Shown here: positions 16,798 to 25,533 of the stretch, piece after piece
How positions within the stretch are numbered: the stretch's first letter is position 1
Layout: each line of letters begins with the position of its first letter
From: Bacteroidota bacterium
GTDB taxonomy: Bacteria; Bacteroidota; Bacteroidia; Chitinophagales; Chitinophagaceae
NCBI GenBank assembly: GCA_030706685.1
Contig: JAUZOA010000028.1
Coordinates: 1 to 56,354, forward strand
Reading direction: 5' to 3'
Length of the DNA stretch: 56,354 nucleotides
Notes under the pieces: generated by a model
Told to the model about the DNA's origin: nothing
The model's input: the letters and a program-made list of their open reading frames with translations, nothing else
The model's database searches: none
Position numbers and translations under genes: made by a program

Positions 16798-18960
16798 ATG
16801 AAGCCGGTAGCCGCTTTATGTATTTTTTTCAACACAGTCATTTGCCTGCTGTTGGCTGACTCCTCTGCCGCCCAAATGGTACCTGTATCTCTTGACCAGC
16901 GTGCAGCCAATTCATCCGTTATCGCTATTGTGCGGTTAAAAGAACAAAAAAGTTACTGGGACTCCAAAAAGGAGAATATTTATACACGCAATGTTTTACT
17001 GATAAAGGCTTATCTCAAAGGTGCAACTGCCTCCAATACCATTGTGGCTATTTCACCGGGAGGTATCGTAGATAATCATGCAGAATATGTGTGCCCTGCT
17101 GAAACGTACGAGCCCGGTAAAGATTATCTTGTACTATTAAAGGCGGATGATCATAGAATAGATGATAAAAGTTACCGGGCGGATCACCCGGAAATACCTC
17201 AATGCCTGAGTTATGCGGGTGTACAAAGTGTATTGCCCTATGAAGAAGGCGTTTACAAAGACGCGCTGGCCGAACCGCCGATGACAGAAGAACAGTTACT
17301 CAACAGGATGCGTACATCTTACGGGCTTACTGCCAAACAACCCGACGGGTCTGCCTATACCGCAAGAATTTTTATTCCGGCTGCCCAGCGTATCACGGCG
17401 ACAATTACAAGTATAACAGACGGAACCGGTTCCTTGCCCGCAAGCGGTTTTGTAAATGGAACAATACCTGCCGGCAATGAACTCATTATTAATGGCTCTG
17501 GTTTTGGAACTATCACAGGATCTGTTCAGTTTACTACTATCAATGCAGCTTCAGGCTTTGTTAGCACAGGGCCCCAGGATACGATTTCCTGGACAGATAC
17601 AAAGATCCGGGTTAAGATACCTGACCTTGCCGGCACCGGTACATTCAATGTATTGGATAATACGGCAACTATTATTGCCAGCGGATCTATTACCATCAAA
17701 TGGGGAGAGATCAATATCACGCAAAGTTTTTTAAATTTTAGCAGCGTTCAGCGGCAACAGGTAAGATTAATGAACCTGAATTCGCAGGGAGGTTACACCT
17801 TTGAATACAGCTCCAATACCGGCAGCGGCCCTGCCTTTTCCGCAGATGCGGCCGCACGGGGAGCTTTCGAACGCGCCGTAAGAACATGGCGATGCAACAC
17901 CCTTGTAAATTTTAATGTGCAATCACTTACCAGCAACAGCGCCGGTTTTGCAAATGATGGCGTCAATATAGTCATGTATGACAATGTCATGCTGCCCGCA
18001 GGCGCACTGGGAGTATGTACTTCGCGATTTAATGCCAGTGGCGCTTCCGGCCTGTGTGATCTGTTCAACACCGTATGGTATTTACAGGAAATGGATATCC
18101 GGGTTCTCTCTGTACCCGTTCCGGGTTTTACCTGGAATTTTACAACCGGCGCTCCTACCGCCAGCCAGTATGATTTTGAATCCGTCATGCTGCACGAGGT
18201 CGGGCATGGACATGGCCTGTCGCATATTAACCTTCCCAGTACCCTCATGTATTTTGCGATCAGCAACGGAGCCACCAAACGCGTCCCATCAGCCAATGAA
18301 ATACAAATGGGGCAATATCGTATCACCGTTAGTAATGCGAACTGTTTAAACACAAATGGTTTTGCTGGATTCGCTCCTCACCAGGCAATTTCAGCAGGAA
18401 GTTGTATGACCTTACTGCCGGTAACACTACTTGATTTTTCAGGGGAAAAACATGCCCGGGCTATCAACCTGCAATGGATAACCGAACAGGAGCAAAACTT
18501 CAAAGGTTATTACGTGGAGAGAAGCACAGATGGTCAAAACTTCAATCCCATCGGTTTTGTCCGGGCAACAGGTGGTTCAACAAGCCGCCAAACCTACACA
18601 TTCACGGATAATGATCATTTCCCTGTCCTGGTATATTACCGGCTCCGTATGGAAGACATGGACAATAAATATACCTATTCCAGGATCATCTCTTTTACAC
18701 CGGATAATGCATCCTGGAAATTATTTCCGAACCCGGCTGATGATAAAGTTTATATAGTACCCGGCAAATCCTATACCGGTACTGTTTTACTGCAGGTCAA
18801 TGATCTTTCGGGGAGAACGATACTATCGCAGCAATTAACCCAAATAAGCCCGGGAATAGCTGTACCCATCAACACTAAAAATTTAATACCCGGTATATAT
18901 ATCCTGAAAATCGCGTCAGGGAATGAAATATTAATGCTGGAAAAACTGGATAAGAAATAA
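16798..18960 (+). CDS. Secreted matrixin-like metalloprotease with T9SS type A sorting domain
   Basis: A 720-residue exported protein. After a signal peptide (about 1-25) comes an N-terminal beta domain, an IPT/TIG-like Ig domain (about 195-300, 'ELIINGSGFGTITGSVQF'), and a metzincin-type protease domain with HEVGHGHGLSH at residues 466-476 (zinc ligands His466, His470, His476; catalytic Glu467). It ends with a fibronectin-like segment ('LLDFSGEKHARAINLQW...ERSTDGQNF') and a T9SS type A C-terminal domain ('KLFPNPADDKVYI...GIYILKI'). It should be exported by Sec, then moved across the outer membrane by T9SS and anchored or released. Confidence 0.88.
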   Translation: MKPVAALCIFFNTVICLLLADSSAAQMVPVSLDQRAANSSVIAIVRLKEQKSYWDSKKENIYTRNVLLIKAYLKGATASNTIVAISPGGIVDNHAEYVCPAETYEPGKDYLVLLKADDHRIDDKSYRADHPEIPQCLSYAGVQSVLPYEEGVYKDALAEPPMTEEQLLNRMRTSYGLTAKQPDGSAYTARIFIPAAQRITATITSITDGTGSLPASGFVNGTIPAGNELIINGSGFGTITGSVQFTTINAASGFVSTGPQDTISWTDTKIRVKIPDLAGTGTFNVLDNTATIIASGSITIKWGEINITQSFLNFSSVQRQQVRLMNLNSQGGYTFEYSSNTGSGPAFSADAAARGAFERAVRTWRCNTLVNFNVQSLTSNSAGFANDGVNIVMYDNVMLPAGALGVCTSRFNASGASGLCDLFNTVWYLQEMDIRVLSVPVPGFTWNFTTGAPTASQYDFESVMLHEVGHGHGLSHINLPSTLMYFAISNGATKRVPSANEIQMGQYRITVSNANCLNTNGFAGFAPHQAISAGSCMTLLPVTLLDFSGEKHARAINLQWITEQEQNFKGYYVERSTDGQNFNPIGFVRATGGSTSRQTYTFTDNDHFPVLVYYRLRMEDMDNKYTYSRIISFTPDNASWKLFPNPADDKVYIVPGKSYTGTVLLQVNDLSGRTILSQQLTQISPGIAVPINTKNLIPGIYILKIASGNEILMLEKLDKK

Positions 18961-18997
18961 GGCTGTATTTCTTTCGCTGCACTATTGAAAATAAGAA

Positions 18998-20401
18998 TTA
19001 CCGGGTAGTTGAAATTATTTCCCGCAGCAACCTGTTCTCATCAATGGTATGCAACCCCAGCCTTACTACTATCAATTTTCTAGAAGGTATGATGTATATA
19101 TCCTGGCCACCATAGCCATCAGCAAAAAACATATCGGCCGGCACATCCGGGTACCAGCGTTTTGACGGATCCTTTTCATCCCAGCCATTCAGCCAGAACT
19201 GGTAGCCATAATGTTTCAGCTTGTCCGCAGCAACAGGCTGAACCGATTCTTTTACCCAGTTTTCCGGTAATATTTGTTCCCCCTTCCAGTTTCCATTATT
19301 ATAATACAATAAACCGAACCTCGCAAAATCCCTTGCTGTGGCATAACTATACGATGAACCAATATACGTTCCTGATGCATCCGGCTCGAGCAACATGCTA
19401 TACATACCCGTTTTATGAAAAAGATATTGATAGGGAAAAGATGCATAGCCCTCTTCTCCTACCGCCTGCCTGATGATCCGGCTCAAAACATTGCTATTCC
19501 CGCTGGAATAATTAAAAACCGTTCCGGGTTCATATTTCAACGGAAGTTTTGCGGTGTAAGCAGCCATATCTCCTTTGTTGAACAACATATTCGTTACTTC
19601 GCTGAAGCCGGTATAACTCTCCAGGAATTCAAGACCCGTTGTATGTTGCAATAATTGTTTTAATGTTATTTTCTGTTTATCACTTCCTTTCCATTCAGGC
19701 ACGGGTGCGGGAGCATCTACATCCAGTTTGCCTTGTTTTACTAAAATACCGATCAGGGCTCCTGTCAAACTCTTCGATATGGACCAGCCCAGCATAACAG
19801 TATTTTTATCGAAACCCGGAGCATACTTTTCCGCTACCAGCTGACCATCGTATACGACCAATACGGCCCTTGTATGAACAGGTTTCCCGTTCCCGTCTTC
19901 CCGGATAGCCTCCTCTGCTATCTTATCCAACGCTGGTTTATTTATACCCGCAGGTATTGTATCAGCCAGTTTATTTCCATCGGGCCAGGGAATGGTATCC
20001 CTGTTGGTAACCGGTAGTGAAGGAATCATGAAATGCTGCGCCCTTATTTCCTCTTCCTTGTAGTCATTGACCAAAGTACATCCGATCCCCTTGCGGTAAA
20101 TCGCTTTTCGCCCGGCAAATCCCCAGACAGAACCCGTCACAGAAGAATCTTTTTCATTTACAGTAAATGAACCGAGAGAAAGAGGGAACCCACCAAGATC
20201 CTCATTGATCACATCTTTCGGGTTTCGATGTTGCAGGTAAATGGCAGAACATAAATTCTTGGCCCCATACCCGCTGATGATCGGGAAAGATCTCCAGGCA
20301 TACCGGAAACCAAATGCCAGTACAATGAGAAATAGGACCAGTACAATCCTGGTAATTATCTTCCTGCGGCTCATAGTAAAATTTGATCCTTTAAAATACA
20401 T
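18998..20401 (-). CDS. Membrane-anchored serine hydrolase of the beta-lactamase class C fold
   Basis: A 467-residue protein with one N-terminal membrane helix (about 14-33) and a periplasmic beta-lactamase/transpeptidase-like domain. The nucleophile motif S-x-x-K is Ser207 to Lys210 in 'LGWSISKSLTGALIGIL'. A Y-S-S motif at 298-300 in 'FNYSSGNSN' stands where class C enzymes have YxN. The C-terminal 'GYGGQDIYIIPSRKLIVVRLG' is typical of 6-aminohexanoate-dimer hydrolase (NylB)/esterase relatives. The substrate is unknown. A second ATG at 20374 would shorten it by nine residues and is equally possible. It converges on the matrixin gene with a 37-bp gap. Confidence 0.87.
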   Translation of the reverse strand: MYFKGSNFTMSRRKIITRIVLVLFLIVLAFGFRYAWRSFPIISGYGAKNLCSAIYLQHRNPKDVINEDLGGFPLSLGSFTVNEKDSSVTGSVWGFAGRKAIYRKGIGCTLVNDYKEEEIRAQHFMIPSLPVTNRDTIPWPDGNKLADTIPAGINKPALDKIAEEAIREDGNGKPVHTRAVLVVYDGQLVAEKYAPGFDKNTVMLGWSISKSLTGALIGILVKQGKLDVDAPAPVPEWKGSDKQKITLKQLLQHTTGLEFLESYTGFSEVTNMLFNKGDMAAYTAKLPLKYEPGTVFNYSSGNSNVLSRIIRQAVGEEGYASFPYQYLFHKTGMYSMLLEPDASGTYIGSSYSYATARDFARFGLLYYNNGNWKGEQILPENWVKESVQPVAADKLKHYGYQFWLNGWDEKDPSKRWYPDVPADMFFADGYGGQDIYIIPSRKLIVVRLGLHTIDENRLLREIISTTR

Positions 20402-20492
20402 CTAAATACAGAATACTTGCGATTCTATAATAATTTTCTGAACTTTACCCGCATCTTTCTTTCTCATTCAATCAATTTCCTAAACCAATAGT

Positions 20493-21461
20493 ATGAAACA
20501 AGGGTCTTTGCCGGTTACTGTCATTATCATGATAGCAGGTCTTCTGTATACCTGCTCCTGCAACAGTAATGATAAAACATCAAAAGAGGCCACACAAAAA
20601 AAGGGTTCGGCTAACGCGAGACTTGAAAGAGGCAGGTACCTTGTTGAAACAGTAGGGAGCTGCATGCATTGTCATTCACAACGGGATTTTACAAAGTTTT
20701 CCGGCCCTGTAAAAGAAGAAACAAAAGGAATGGGGGGAGTCGGTTACCCGATATTTGGCACATTATACTCTTCCAATATTACGCCGGATACAGCTACCGG
20801 CATTGGCCGTTGGACAGATGATGAAATTGTCCGCGCTATTACGCTTGGCATAAGAAAAAACGGGGATACCCTTTTCCCCATAATGCCCTATTACGAGTAT
20901 AATAAAATGTCTAAAGAAGATGCCTTTAGTATTGTAGCTTATTTACGTTCACTGAAACCTGTTGTCAATAAAATTCCTGAACGAAAACTCAAATCCCCTG
21001 CCGGCCCTGAACATGATCTTTTTGAATATGCTTCTCTTGACAATAACCAGCCGCCTCCGGCGAACGATAGCATACAAACAGGAAAATACCTTGCTGCTGT
21101 CGGTGGTTGTATCACCTGCCATACTCCCAAAACGGATGACGAGCGTTTTGAAAAAGATAAATACTACGGTGGCGGGGATGGGATGGGCAGAAAATTTGGC
21201 TTCCAGGTTTACTCCTCCAATATTACTCCTGATACCGCAACAGGAATCGGGAATTGGACCGAAAAAAGCTTCCTGGATAAATTTAAAAGCTTTCGTAATC
21301 CCCAGGCCTATAGTTATGATCCGGGGAAACACAATACGCTTATGCCCTGGATAATGCTTGCACAAATGAAGGATGAAGATATCAAAGCCATTTATGCCTA
21401 TCTCCGCACTGTTAAACCCATCCGCAATAAAGTGGAGAAATGGCCTCCGGAGAAAAAATAA
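20493..21461 (+). CDS. Diheme cytochrome c lipoprotein
   Basis: A 322-residue protein with two c-type heme sites, CMHCH at residues 57-61 and CITCH at 206-210. The two halves are similar: both contain 'YSSNITPDTATGIG.W' followed by a Met ligand region ('LFPIMPYYEY' and 'NTLMPW') and 'YLRTLKP'-like ends. The N-terminus has a lipobox-like 'LLYTCSC', so it is probably a lipoprotein. This pattern matches the small cytochrome subunits that accept electrons from periplasmic dehydrogenases, but no dehydrogenase gene is adjacent. It converges on the next hypothetical gene with a 14-bp gap. Confidence 0.92.
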   Translation: MKQGSLPVTVIIMIAGLLYTCSCNSNDKTSKEATQKKGSANARLERGRYLVETVGSCMHCHSQRDFTKFSGPVKEETKGMGGVGYPIFGTLYSSNITPDTATGIGRWTDDEIVRAITLGIRKNGDTLFPIMPYYEYNKMSKEDAFSIVAYLRSLKPVVNKIPERKLKSPAGPEHDLFEYASLDNNQPPPANDSIQTGKYLAAVGGCITCHTPKTDDERFEKDKYYGGGDGMGRKFGFQVYSSNITPDTATGIGNWTEKSFLDKFKSFRNPQAYSYDPGKHNTLMPWIMLAQMKDEDIKAIYAYLRTVKPIRNKVEKWPPEKK

Positions 21462-21475
21462 CAGCTCTAAAAGGT

Positions 21476-21901
21476 TTATTGAAGCAGCTTGCTGAATTTC
21501 TGTAGTTCTGCCATTTCAGTGGCCGATAATACTTCATTATTATCATACTTCGATTTAAAAAACAGTATTCTTTTATGCTGCGGGTACTTCGTCAAAATGG
21601 CTTCCAGTATTTGTCCTGTTCCTTCGTCTTTTTTATAGAGTGGTTCTGTGGGAGGCAATGCTGATTTATACCGTGTAGGCTTTTTCAATATTATCGCTTC
21701 CAGCGTGACCAGCTTGCTGGCAGGGATTGTTTTAATTTTAGCAGCTTTATGATACAATCCTTCCAGTTGTTTTTTACTCAAGCCTCCCCTCTCCTGGTAC
21801 TGGTACAACAAACTTTGAGTAAAAGACGAGGCGGGCTGAGCCTCTAATACAGCTTCCAGCACATCCTTAATAACATCCACATCCGGCTTTTTTCGTTCCA
21901 T
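21476..21901 (-). CDS. Hypothetical protein
   Basis: A 141-residue soluble protein without signal peptide or membrane helix. It is mostly helical by eye ('DVIKDVLEAVLEAQPASSFTQSLLYQYQERGGLSKKQLEGLYHKAAK') and has Lys-rich segments. The part 'GLSKKQLEGLYHKA' recalls a small helical bundle. I do not recognise the family. Codon use and composition look normal for the window, so it is probably a real gene. Confidence 0.65.
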   Translation of the reverse strand: MERKKPDVDVIKDVLEAVLEAQPASSFTQSLLYQYQERGGLSKKQLEGLYHKAAKIKTIPASKLVTLEAIILKKPTRYKSALPPTEPLYKKDEGTGQILEAILTKYPQHKRILFFKSKYDNNEVLSATEMAELQKFSKLLQ

Positions 21902-22567
21902 CGCATTGAAATTGAAAATCTTCTATAAAAATAGCAAAAAGAACAGGAGTAATTCCATGCCGGCAGGCCAGGAAACAGGTAGTGGCTTATTTGCATTTTC
22001 GAACAGGGGGGAATAGTCGTCCCAACCCGGGTAAGATCCACTATCATCCCGGGCTTAGTCGGGTCTCCATTATCTTTAACCTACCTATAAGCTCTTATTA
22101 AGCTAAATGTAAGCCGTATATAAGCCGTATCTATAAGGTACGGCTTATATACGGCTTATATGCGGGTTATATACGGCTTATATACGGGTTATTTATTGTT
22201 TATACCCGGCTGAGCCCCGGGTATAAACCGGGCGAAACAATAAGAAAAAGGCTGGAAAACAGGTATGAAGGGCTATAAAATTCAACATATCACCTTGAAG
22301 GGGTAGCCGGGTGCATATCTCCTTAAAAAAGAGCAGCCGAACCGGTTATTCTCACAGCCGGGCTCTCCTGTGAGCAGGAAACATTACCCGGTCCGGCGTA
22401 CGCCTGCATATAATTAGCCGTATTATGCCTGTCATCTTCTTGTACAGGATATCAAGCAACTTCTTCCTGTTGTCAAACAAAATCTTCCATCGCTATTCAT
22501 TCAATTTCCTTTGTCCTGGTATTATGGGACAGTATCCCGTTATTCATCATCATTAAAAAATTATTTT
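21902..22567. other. Gene-free 666-bp region rich in palindromes
   Basis: No coding region is supported here. It holds the 11-bp repeats and hairpin at 22111-22227, another stem CTCACAG (22351-22357)/CTGTGAG (22368-22374), and several CCCGGGT words around 22025-22060. It lies upstream of both flanking genes, which point away from each other, so it could carry divergent regulatory signals. Confidence 0.6.
22111..22226. repeat. Phased 11-bp tandem repeats with palindromic arms and an adjacent hairpin
   Basis: Two copies of AAGCCGTATAT/C (22111-22121, 22122-22132) are followed by five tandem copies of the inverse unit ACGGCTTATAT (22140-22150, 22151-22161, 22162-22172 as GCGGGTTATAT, 22173-22183, 22184-22194 as ACGGGTTATTT). 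Copies 1-2 on each side form an 18-20 bp stem. A separate hairpin follows: 11-bp arms at 22199-22209 and 22217-22227 around TTATACCCGG/CCGGGTATAA. The repeat length equals about one helical turn. Function is unknown. Confidence 0.8.
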
Positions 22568-23050
22568 ATGCAATCATTCAGTCAAAAAACAAAAGCCGCC
22601 AGGGTCATAATACTGGGAGCTTTTTTCACCACGTTTTTTTCTTTTTATGTAAAACCAGGCGGGGAAGGTTTTGAGATCTACCTGAACAATAAAATGGTGC
22701 TTCAGCAATTCGGCAGCCAGCAGAATCCGGTACAAAGCATTCAACTGGATCAAAGTTTTTCCAACAGCCAGTTAAGCGTGAAATATTTTCATTGCGGCCG
22801 TGCCGGCACCAACAGGAGTATTACCATCCGCGACGGGCAAAATAAGGTTTTAAAGGAATGGAAGTTTGCCGATGTATCCAATGCCGCTGTATCCGTCAGC
22901 AATCCGGCGATGACCTGTAAAGTATCCGATATACTGAGTTTACAAAAAACGAATCCCGGCAAACTAAATCTTTATTATTCTTCAAGCGAGTTGCCTAAGG
23001 GCAGGTTATTGGCAACGCTTATTATAGGAGAGGTTACGAGGGCAAAGTAA
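22568..23050 (+). CDS. Secreted hypothetical protein
   Basis: A 160-residue protein with an N-terminal hydrophobic segment (about 11-27, 'VIILGAFFTTFFSFYV') serving as signal peptide or anchor. The rest looks like a beta-sandwich: 'GFEIYLNNKMVLQQF', 'SQLSVKYFHCGRAGTNRSITIRDGQNKVLKEWKF' and 'KLNLYYSSSELPKGRLLATLII'. I believe this type occurs repeatedly in Bacteroidota as an unnamed family, but cannot give a function. Start chosen at the ATG after 'TTATTTT'; upstream codons in the open frame are not signal-like. Confidence 0.7.
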   Translation: MQSFSQKTKAARVIILGAFFTTFFSFYVKPGGEGFEIYLNNKMVLQQFGSQQNPVQSIQLDQSFSNSQLSVKYFHCGRAGTNRSITIRDGQNKVLKEWKFADVSNAAVSVSNPAMTCKVSDILSLQKTNPGKLNLYYSSSELPKGRLLATLIIGEVTRAK

Positions 23051-23077
23051 TGGTAATATTGTATGGAGAAACCGGGG

Positions 23078-23176
23078 TAGCACAAAGAACACAACGTGAG
23101 CCACGACGAACACAAAGAGATGACGATAAAATAAATTCTTTGTGCCCGTTGGGCCTGCTTAGTGTTCTTTGTGCTA
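23078..23176. repeat. Inverted repeat between convergent genes
   Basis: A 15-bp perfect inverted repeat, TAGCACAAAGAACAC (23078-23092) and its complement (23162-23176), encloses an inner pair CACAAAGA/TCTTTGTG. It lies between the stop codons of the secreted hypothetical gene and gntK. It can fold as a long imperfect hairpin in either direction. Confidence 0.75.
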
Positions 23177-23185
23177 TATAAACTA

Positions 23186-23689
23186 TTATTCCGGCCGGAG
23201 GTTCAATCGCTTTATGATCTCTTCAATGATCCTGCCTGGGCTGTTAGCTATATCAATGACTATAGCATGGCGGGGAATTTCCAATGTTTCAAACTGTGAT
23301 TCTAAAAGCAGGGCGGGCATAAAATGATCTTTTCTTGCTTGTATTCTTTCATTGATTAGCTGAAAGTCGCCCTGCAGGAATACCCAATGAACCAGTGTGT
23401 TAATATCCTGTGACAATAATAACCTGTATTTTTCCTTTAAAGCAGAGCAAGCGATAATAGCGCCTTTTTTTCCGGCTTCATTTTTAGCGAGGTGGTTAAT
23501 CGCCATCAACCATTCTTCCCTGTCTTCATCAGTAAGCGGGTAGCCCTCCTGCATTTTTTTCTTATTGGCCGTTGAATGAAAATCATCGCCGTCAAAAAAA
23601 GGAATACCGGTTGCCCGGGATAATTTTTGACCGATAAGCGTCTTCCCTGAGCCTGATACTCCCATGATATAAATAACTGAGCCATTCAT
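23186..23689 (-). CDS. gntK: Gluconokinase
   Basis: A 167-residue kinase with the P-loop GVSGSGKT at residues 10-17 directly after the first strand. 'FDGDDFHSTANKKKMQEGYPLTDEDREEWL' is the gluconate-binding signature of GntK. 'ACSALKEKYRLLL' and 'WVFLQGDFQLINERIQARKDHFMPALLLESQFETLE' complete the fold. It phosphorylates D-gluconate to 6-phosphogluconate. The open frame extends 198 bp further upstream to 23887, but that part is read from the 143-bp dispersed repeat and an unrelated leader, so the ATG at 23689 is the real start. No gluconate transporter is nearby. Confidence 0.93.
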   Translation of the reverse strand: MNGSVIYIMGVSGSGKTLIGQKLSRATGIPFFDGDDFHSTANKKKMQEGYPLTDEDREEWLMAINHLAKNEAGKKGAIIACSALKEKYRLLLSQDINTLVHWVFLQGDFQLINERIQARKDHFMPALLLESQFETLEIPRHAIVIDIANSPGRIIEEIIKRLNLRPE

Positions 23690-23765
23690 ATTATCCCGGA
23701 AATTAAAATTAAACTTTGAATCAACATAAATATTGGTTCTCATAGCCGGGAACTCCTGGTTTCCC

Positions 23766-23908
23766 GGTAGTGTCCCAATTTCAATTTTCGTGTTGGCCAC
23801 GGAGAACCGCAGAGAAACAGAGAACCTCAGAATATATATGATCGTTTCTCCGTGACCCTCTTTTACTCTGTGGTTCTCTGCGGCCATGTCTCAAACCGGG
23901 ACACTACC
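23766..23908. mobile_element. 143-bp MITE-like palindromic element, copy 1
   Basis: The ends are perfect 11-bp inverted repeats, GGTAGTGTCCC (23766-23776) and GGGACACTACC (23898-23908). The interior is imperfectly palindromic (ACGGAGAACC.../...GGTTCTCTGCGG). The flanks are GGTTTCCC (23758-23765) and GATTTCCC (23909-23916), 7 of 8 identical, which looks like an aged target-site duplication. A second copy lies at 45707-45849. It sits upstream of gntK and may supply or separate its promoter. It contains no transposase gene. Confidence 0.8.
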
Positions 23909-24041
23909 GATTTCCCCCCTCCCCGGTTGAAAATAGTACATATCTTTATTGACAGGAGCACCAGGAATCCCTGATATACATCATTTAGTTTAGTAAGCTT
24001 AATCATGCTCTTTGTGGTTCGAAACGACAAATTTTGCACTC

Positions 24042-25376
24042 ATGAAATTACCTGTTACTTATAAAAGCGCCGAAGAAGCGCTGTCTGTCATTCAGTCCGG
24101 GAATAGGGTGTATGTCCACGGAAGCGCCCAAACACCCACCTACCTGTTAAAGGCATTAGCAAAACATGCCTATCGCTTAAAAAATGTAGAGCTTGTATCT
24201 ATCACCGTTTATGGTGATTTGCAGCTCGATAAGCCCGAATATGACGGCATATTTCATTTCAATTCATTTTTTGTATCCACGAGTTTGCGGCAATCAGTGA
24301 ATGACGGAAGAGCGGATTATGTACCCATCTTCCTGAGCGAGATACCCGAGCTTTTCAAACAAAATATTCTTCCGCTCGATGTGGCCCTTGTACAGGTTTC
24401 ACCCCCGGATGCACATGGTTATTGTTCTCTTGGCATATCGGTAGATATTGCCCGTTCCGCGGTCAATACCGCCAAACATATTATCGCGCAGGTGAATCCA
24501 CAGGTACCGCGAACACATGGCGACGGCATGATCCACAACAGCCGTTTTCATAGCATGGTATATTGCGATGAGCCGCTGTATGAAGCTAACTACAGCGAAA
24601 AGGTAACAGAAAAAGAGCTGAAGATCGGTGAAAACGTGGCCAGTCTTATTGATGACCGCTGCACCCTGCAAATGGGAATTGGTTCCATACCCGACGCGGT
24701 ATTACGCTGCCTTACTACGCATAAAGATCTTGGCGTGCATACAGAAATGTGTTCGGATGGCATTATTGACCTTGTTGAAAAAAATGTGATCAATAATAGG
24801 TATAAAAAAATTCACCCCAACAAAACGGTTACCGCTTTTGCATTGGGTTCAAGACGGCTGTATGATTACCTGGATGATAATCCTTCTTTTAACTTCCTGG
24901 ATATTGATTATGTAAATGACCCGCATATTATCCGTCGAAATAATAAAATGATCGCTATCAACAGCGCCATTGAAATTGATATTACCGGGCAGGTTTGCGC
25001 CGATTCCATTGGCACTTACCAATACTCCGGGGTAGGCGGCCAGATGGATTTCATGCGTGGCGCAGCTGTGAGTGAAGGCGGAAAACCAATTATCGCTCTC
25101 CCTTCCCGCACTGCCAAAGGTCTGTCACGTATTGTACCTATATTAAAACCCGGCGCCGGGGTAGTGACTACAAGAGCGCATGTGCATTATGTCGTCACTG
25201 AGTATGGTATCGCTTATTTATTCGGGAGAAATTTCCGTCAAAGAGCCCAGTCGCTTATTGATATTGCCCATCCTGACGACAGGGAATATCTTGAAAAAAC
25301 CTGTCATGAGCGTTTCAAGGAGTTCAGGCCCTCTTTATTTTCGCTGGCCGGTAATTCAGAAAACGGAAAGCCATAA
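24042..25376 (+). CDS. Acetyl-CoA hydrolase/CoA-transferase family protein (4-hydroxybutyrate CoA-transferase-like)
   Basis: A 444-residue class I CoA-transferase-fold enzyme. The predicted catalytic glutamate is Glu235 in 'GVHTEMCSDGIIDL', the place where the family forms a glutamyl-CoA thioester. 'MGIGSIPDAVL' and, in the C-terminal domain, 'GVGGQMDFMRGAAVSEGGKPIIALPS' and 'VVTEYGIAYLFG' are further signatures. It may transfer CoA between acetate and 4-hydroxybutyrate or another short acid, or hydrolyse acetyl-CoA; sequence alone does not decide. The ATG at 24042 is preferred over the ATG 30 bp upstream, which reads MWFETTNFAL. Confidence 0.9.
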   Translation: MKLPVTYKSAEEALSVIQSGNRVYVHGSAQTPTYLLKALAKHAYRLKNVELVSITVYGDLQLDKPEYDGIFHFNSFFVSTSLRQSVNDGRADYVPIFLSEIPELFKQNILPLDVALVQVSPPDAHGYCSLGISVDIARSAVNTAKHIIAQVNPQVPRTHGDGMIHNSRFHSMVYCDEPLYEANYSEKVTEKELKIGENVASLIDDRCTLQMGIGSIPDAVLRCLTTHKDLGVHTEMCSDGIIDLVEKNVINNRYKKIHPNKTVTAFALGSRRLYDYLDDNPSFNFLDIDYVNDPHIIRRNNKMIAINSAIEIDITGQVCADSIGTYQYSGVGGQMDFMRGAAVSEGGKPIIALPSRTAKGLSRIVPILKPGAGVVTTRAHVHYVVTEYGIAYLFGRNFRQRAQSLIDIAHPDDREYLEKTCHERFKEFRPSLFSLAGNSENGKP

Positions 25377-25433
25377 TTATTCTTAAGAATGAGCCGGAAT
25401 AAAAAGTGTTAATTTCATCGGAAATAATCCATC

Positions 25434-25523
25434 ATGCCTCTAAGCTATGTAGTATACGGCTCACTTACTCTTGTCGTCATCACCTTGCTGCTTTTCCTGT
25501 TTACTAAAAAGAAGAGCAGGTAA
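25434..25523 (+). CDS. Possible 29-residue single-span membrane peptide
   Basis: An ATG-started ORF encodes MPLSYVVYGSLTLVVITLL followed by LFLFTKKKSR: a hydrophobic helix of about 20 residues with a Lys-rich cytoplasmic end. It follows the CoA-transferase gene by 57 bp on the same strand and ends 10 bp before the convergent VanZ gene. The hydrophobic-then-KKK pattern is what a real small membrane protein looks like, but chance cannot be excluded. Confidence 0.4.
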   Translation: MPLSYVVYGSLTLVVITLLLFLFTKKKSR

Positions 25524-25533
25524 CGCCCGTTCC

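Noticed and set aside
17793-18353. 186-codon minus-strand ORF inside the matrixin gene
   Set aside because: It overlaps the zinc-binding domain codons and shows no motif or signal peptide, so it is an antisense shadow.
22111-22194. CRISPR array
   Set aside because: The 11-bp units are contiguous with no spacers and no cas genes are near; it is a tandem repeat.
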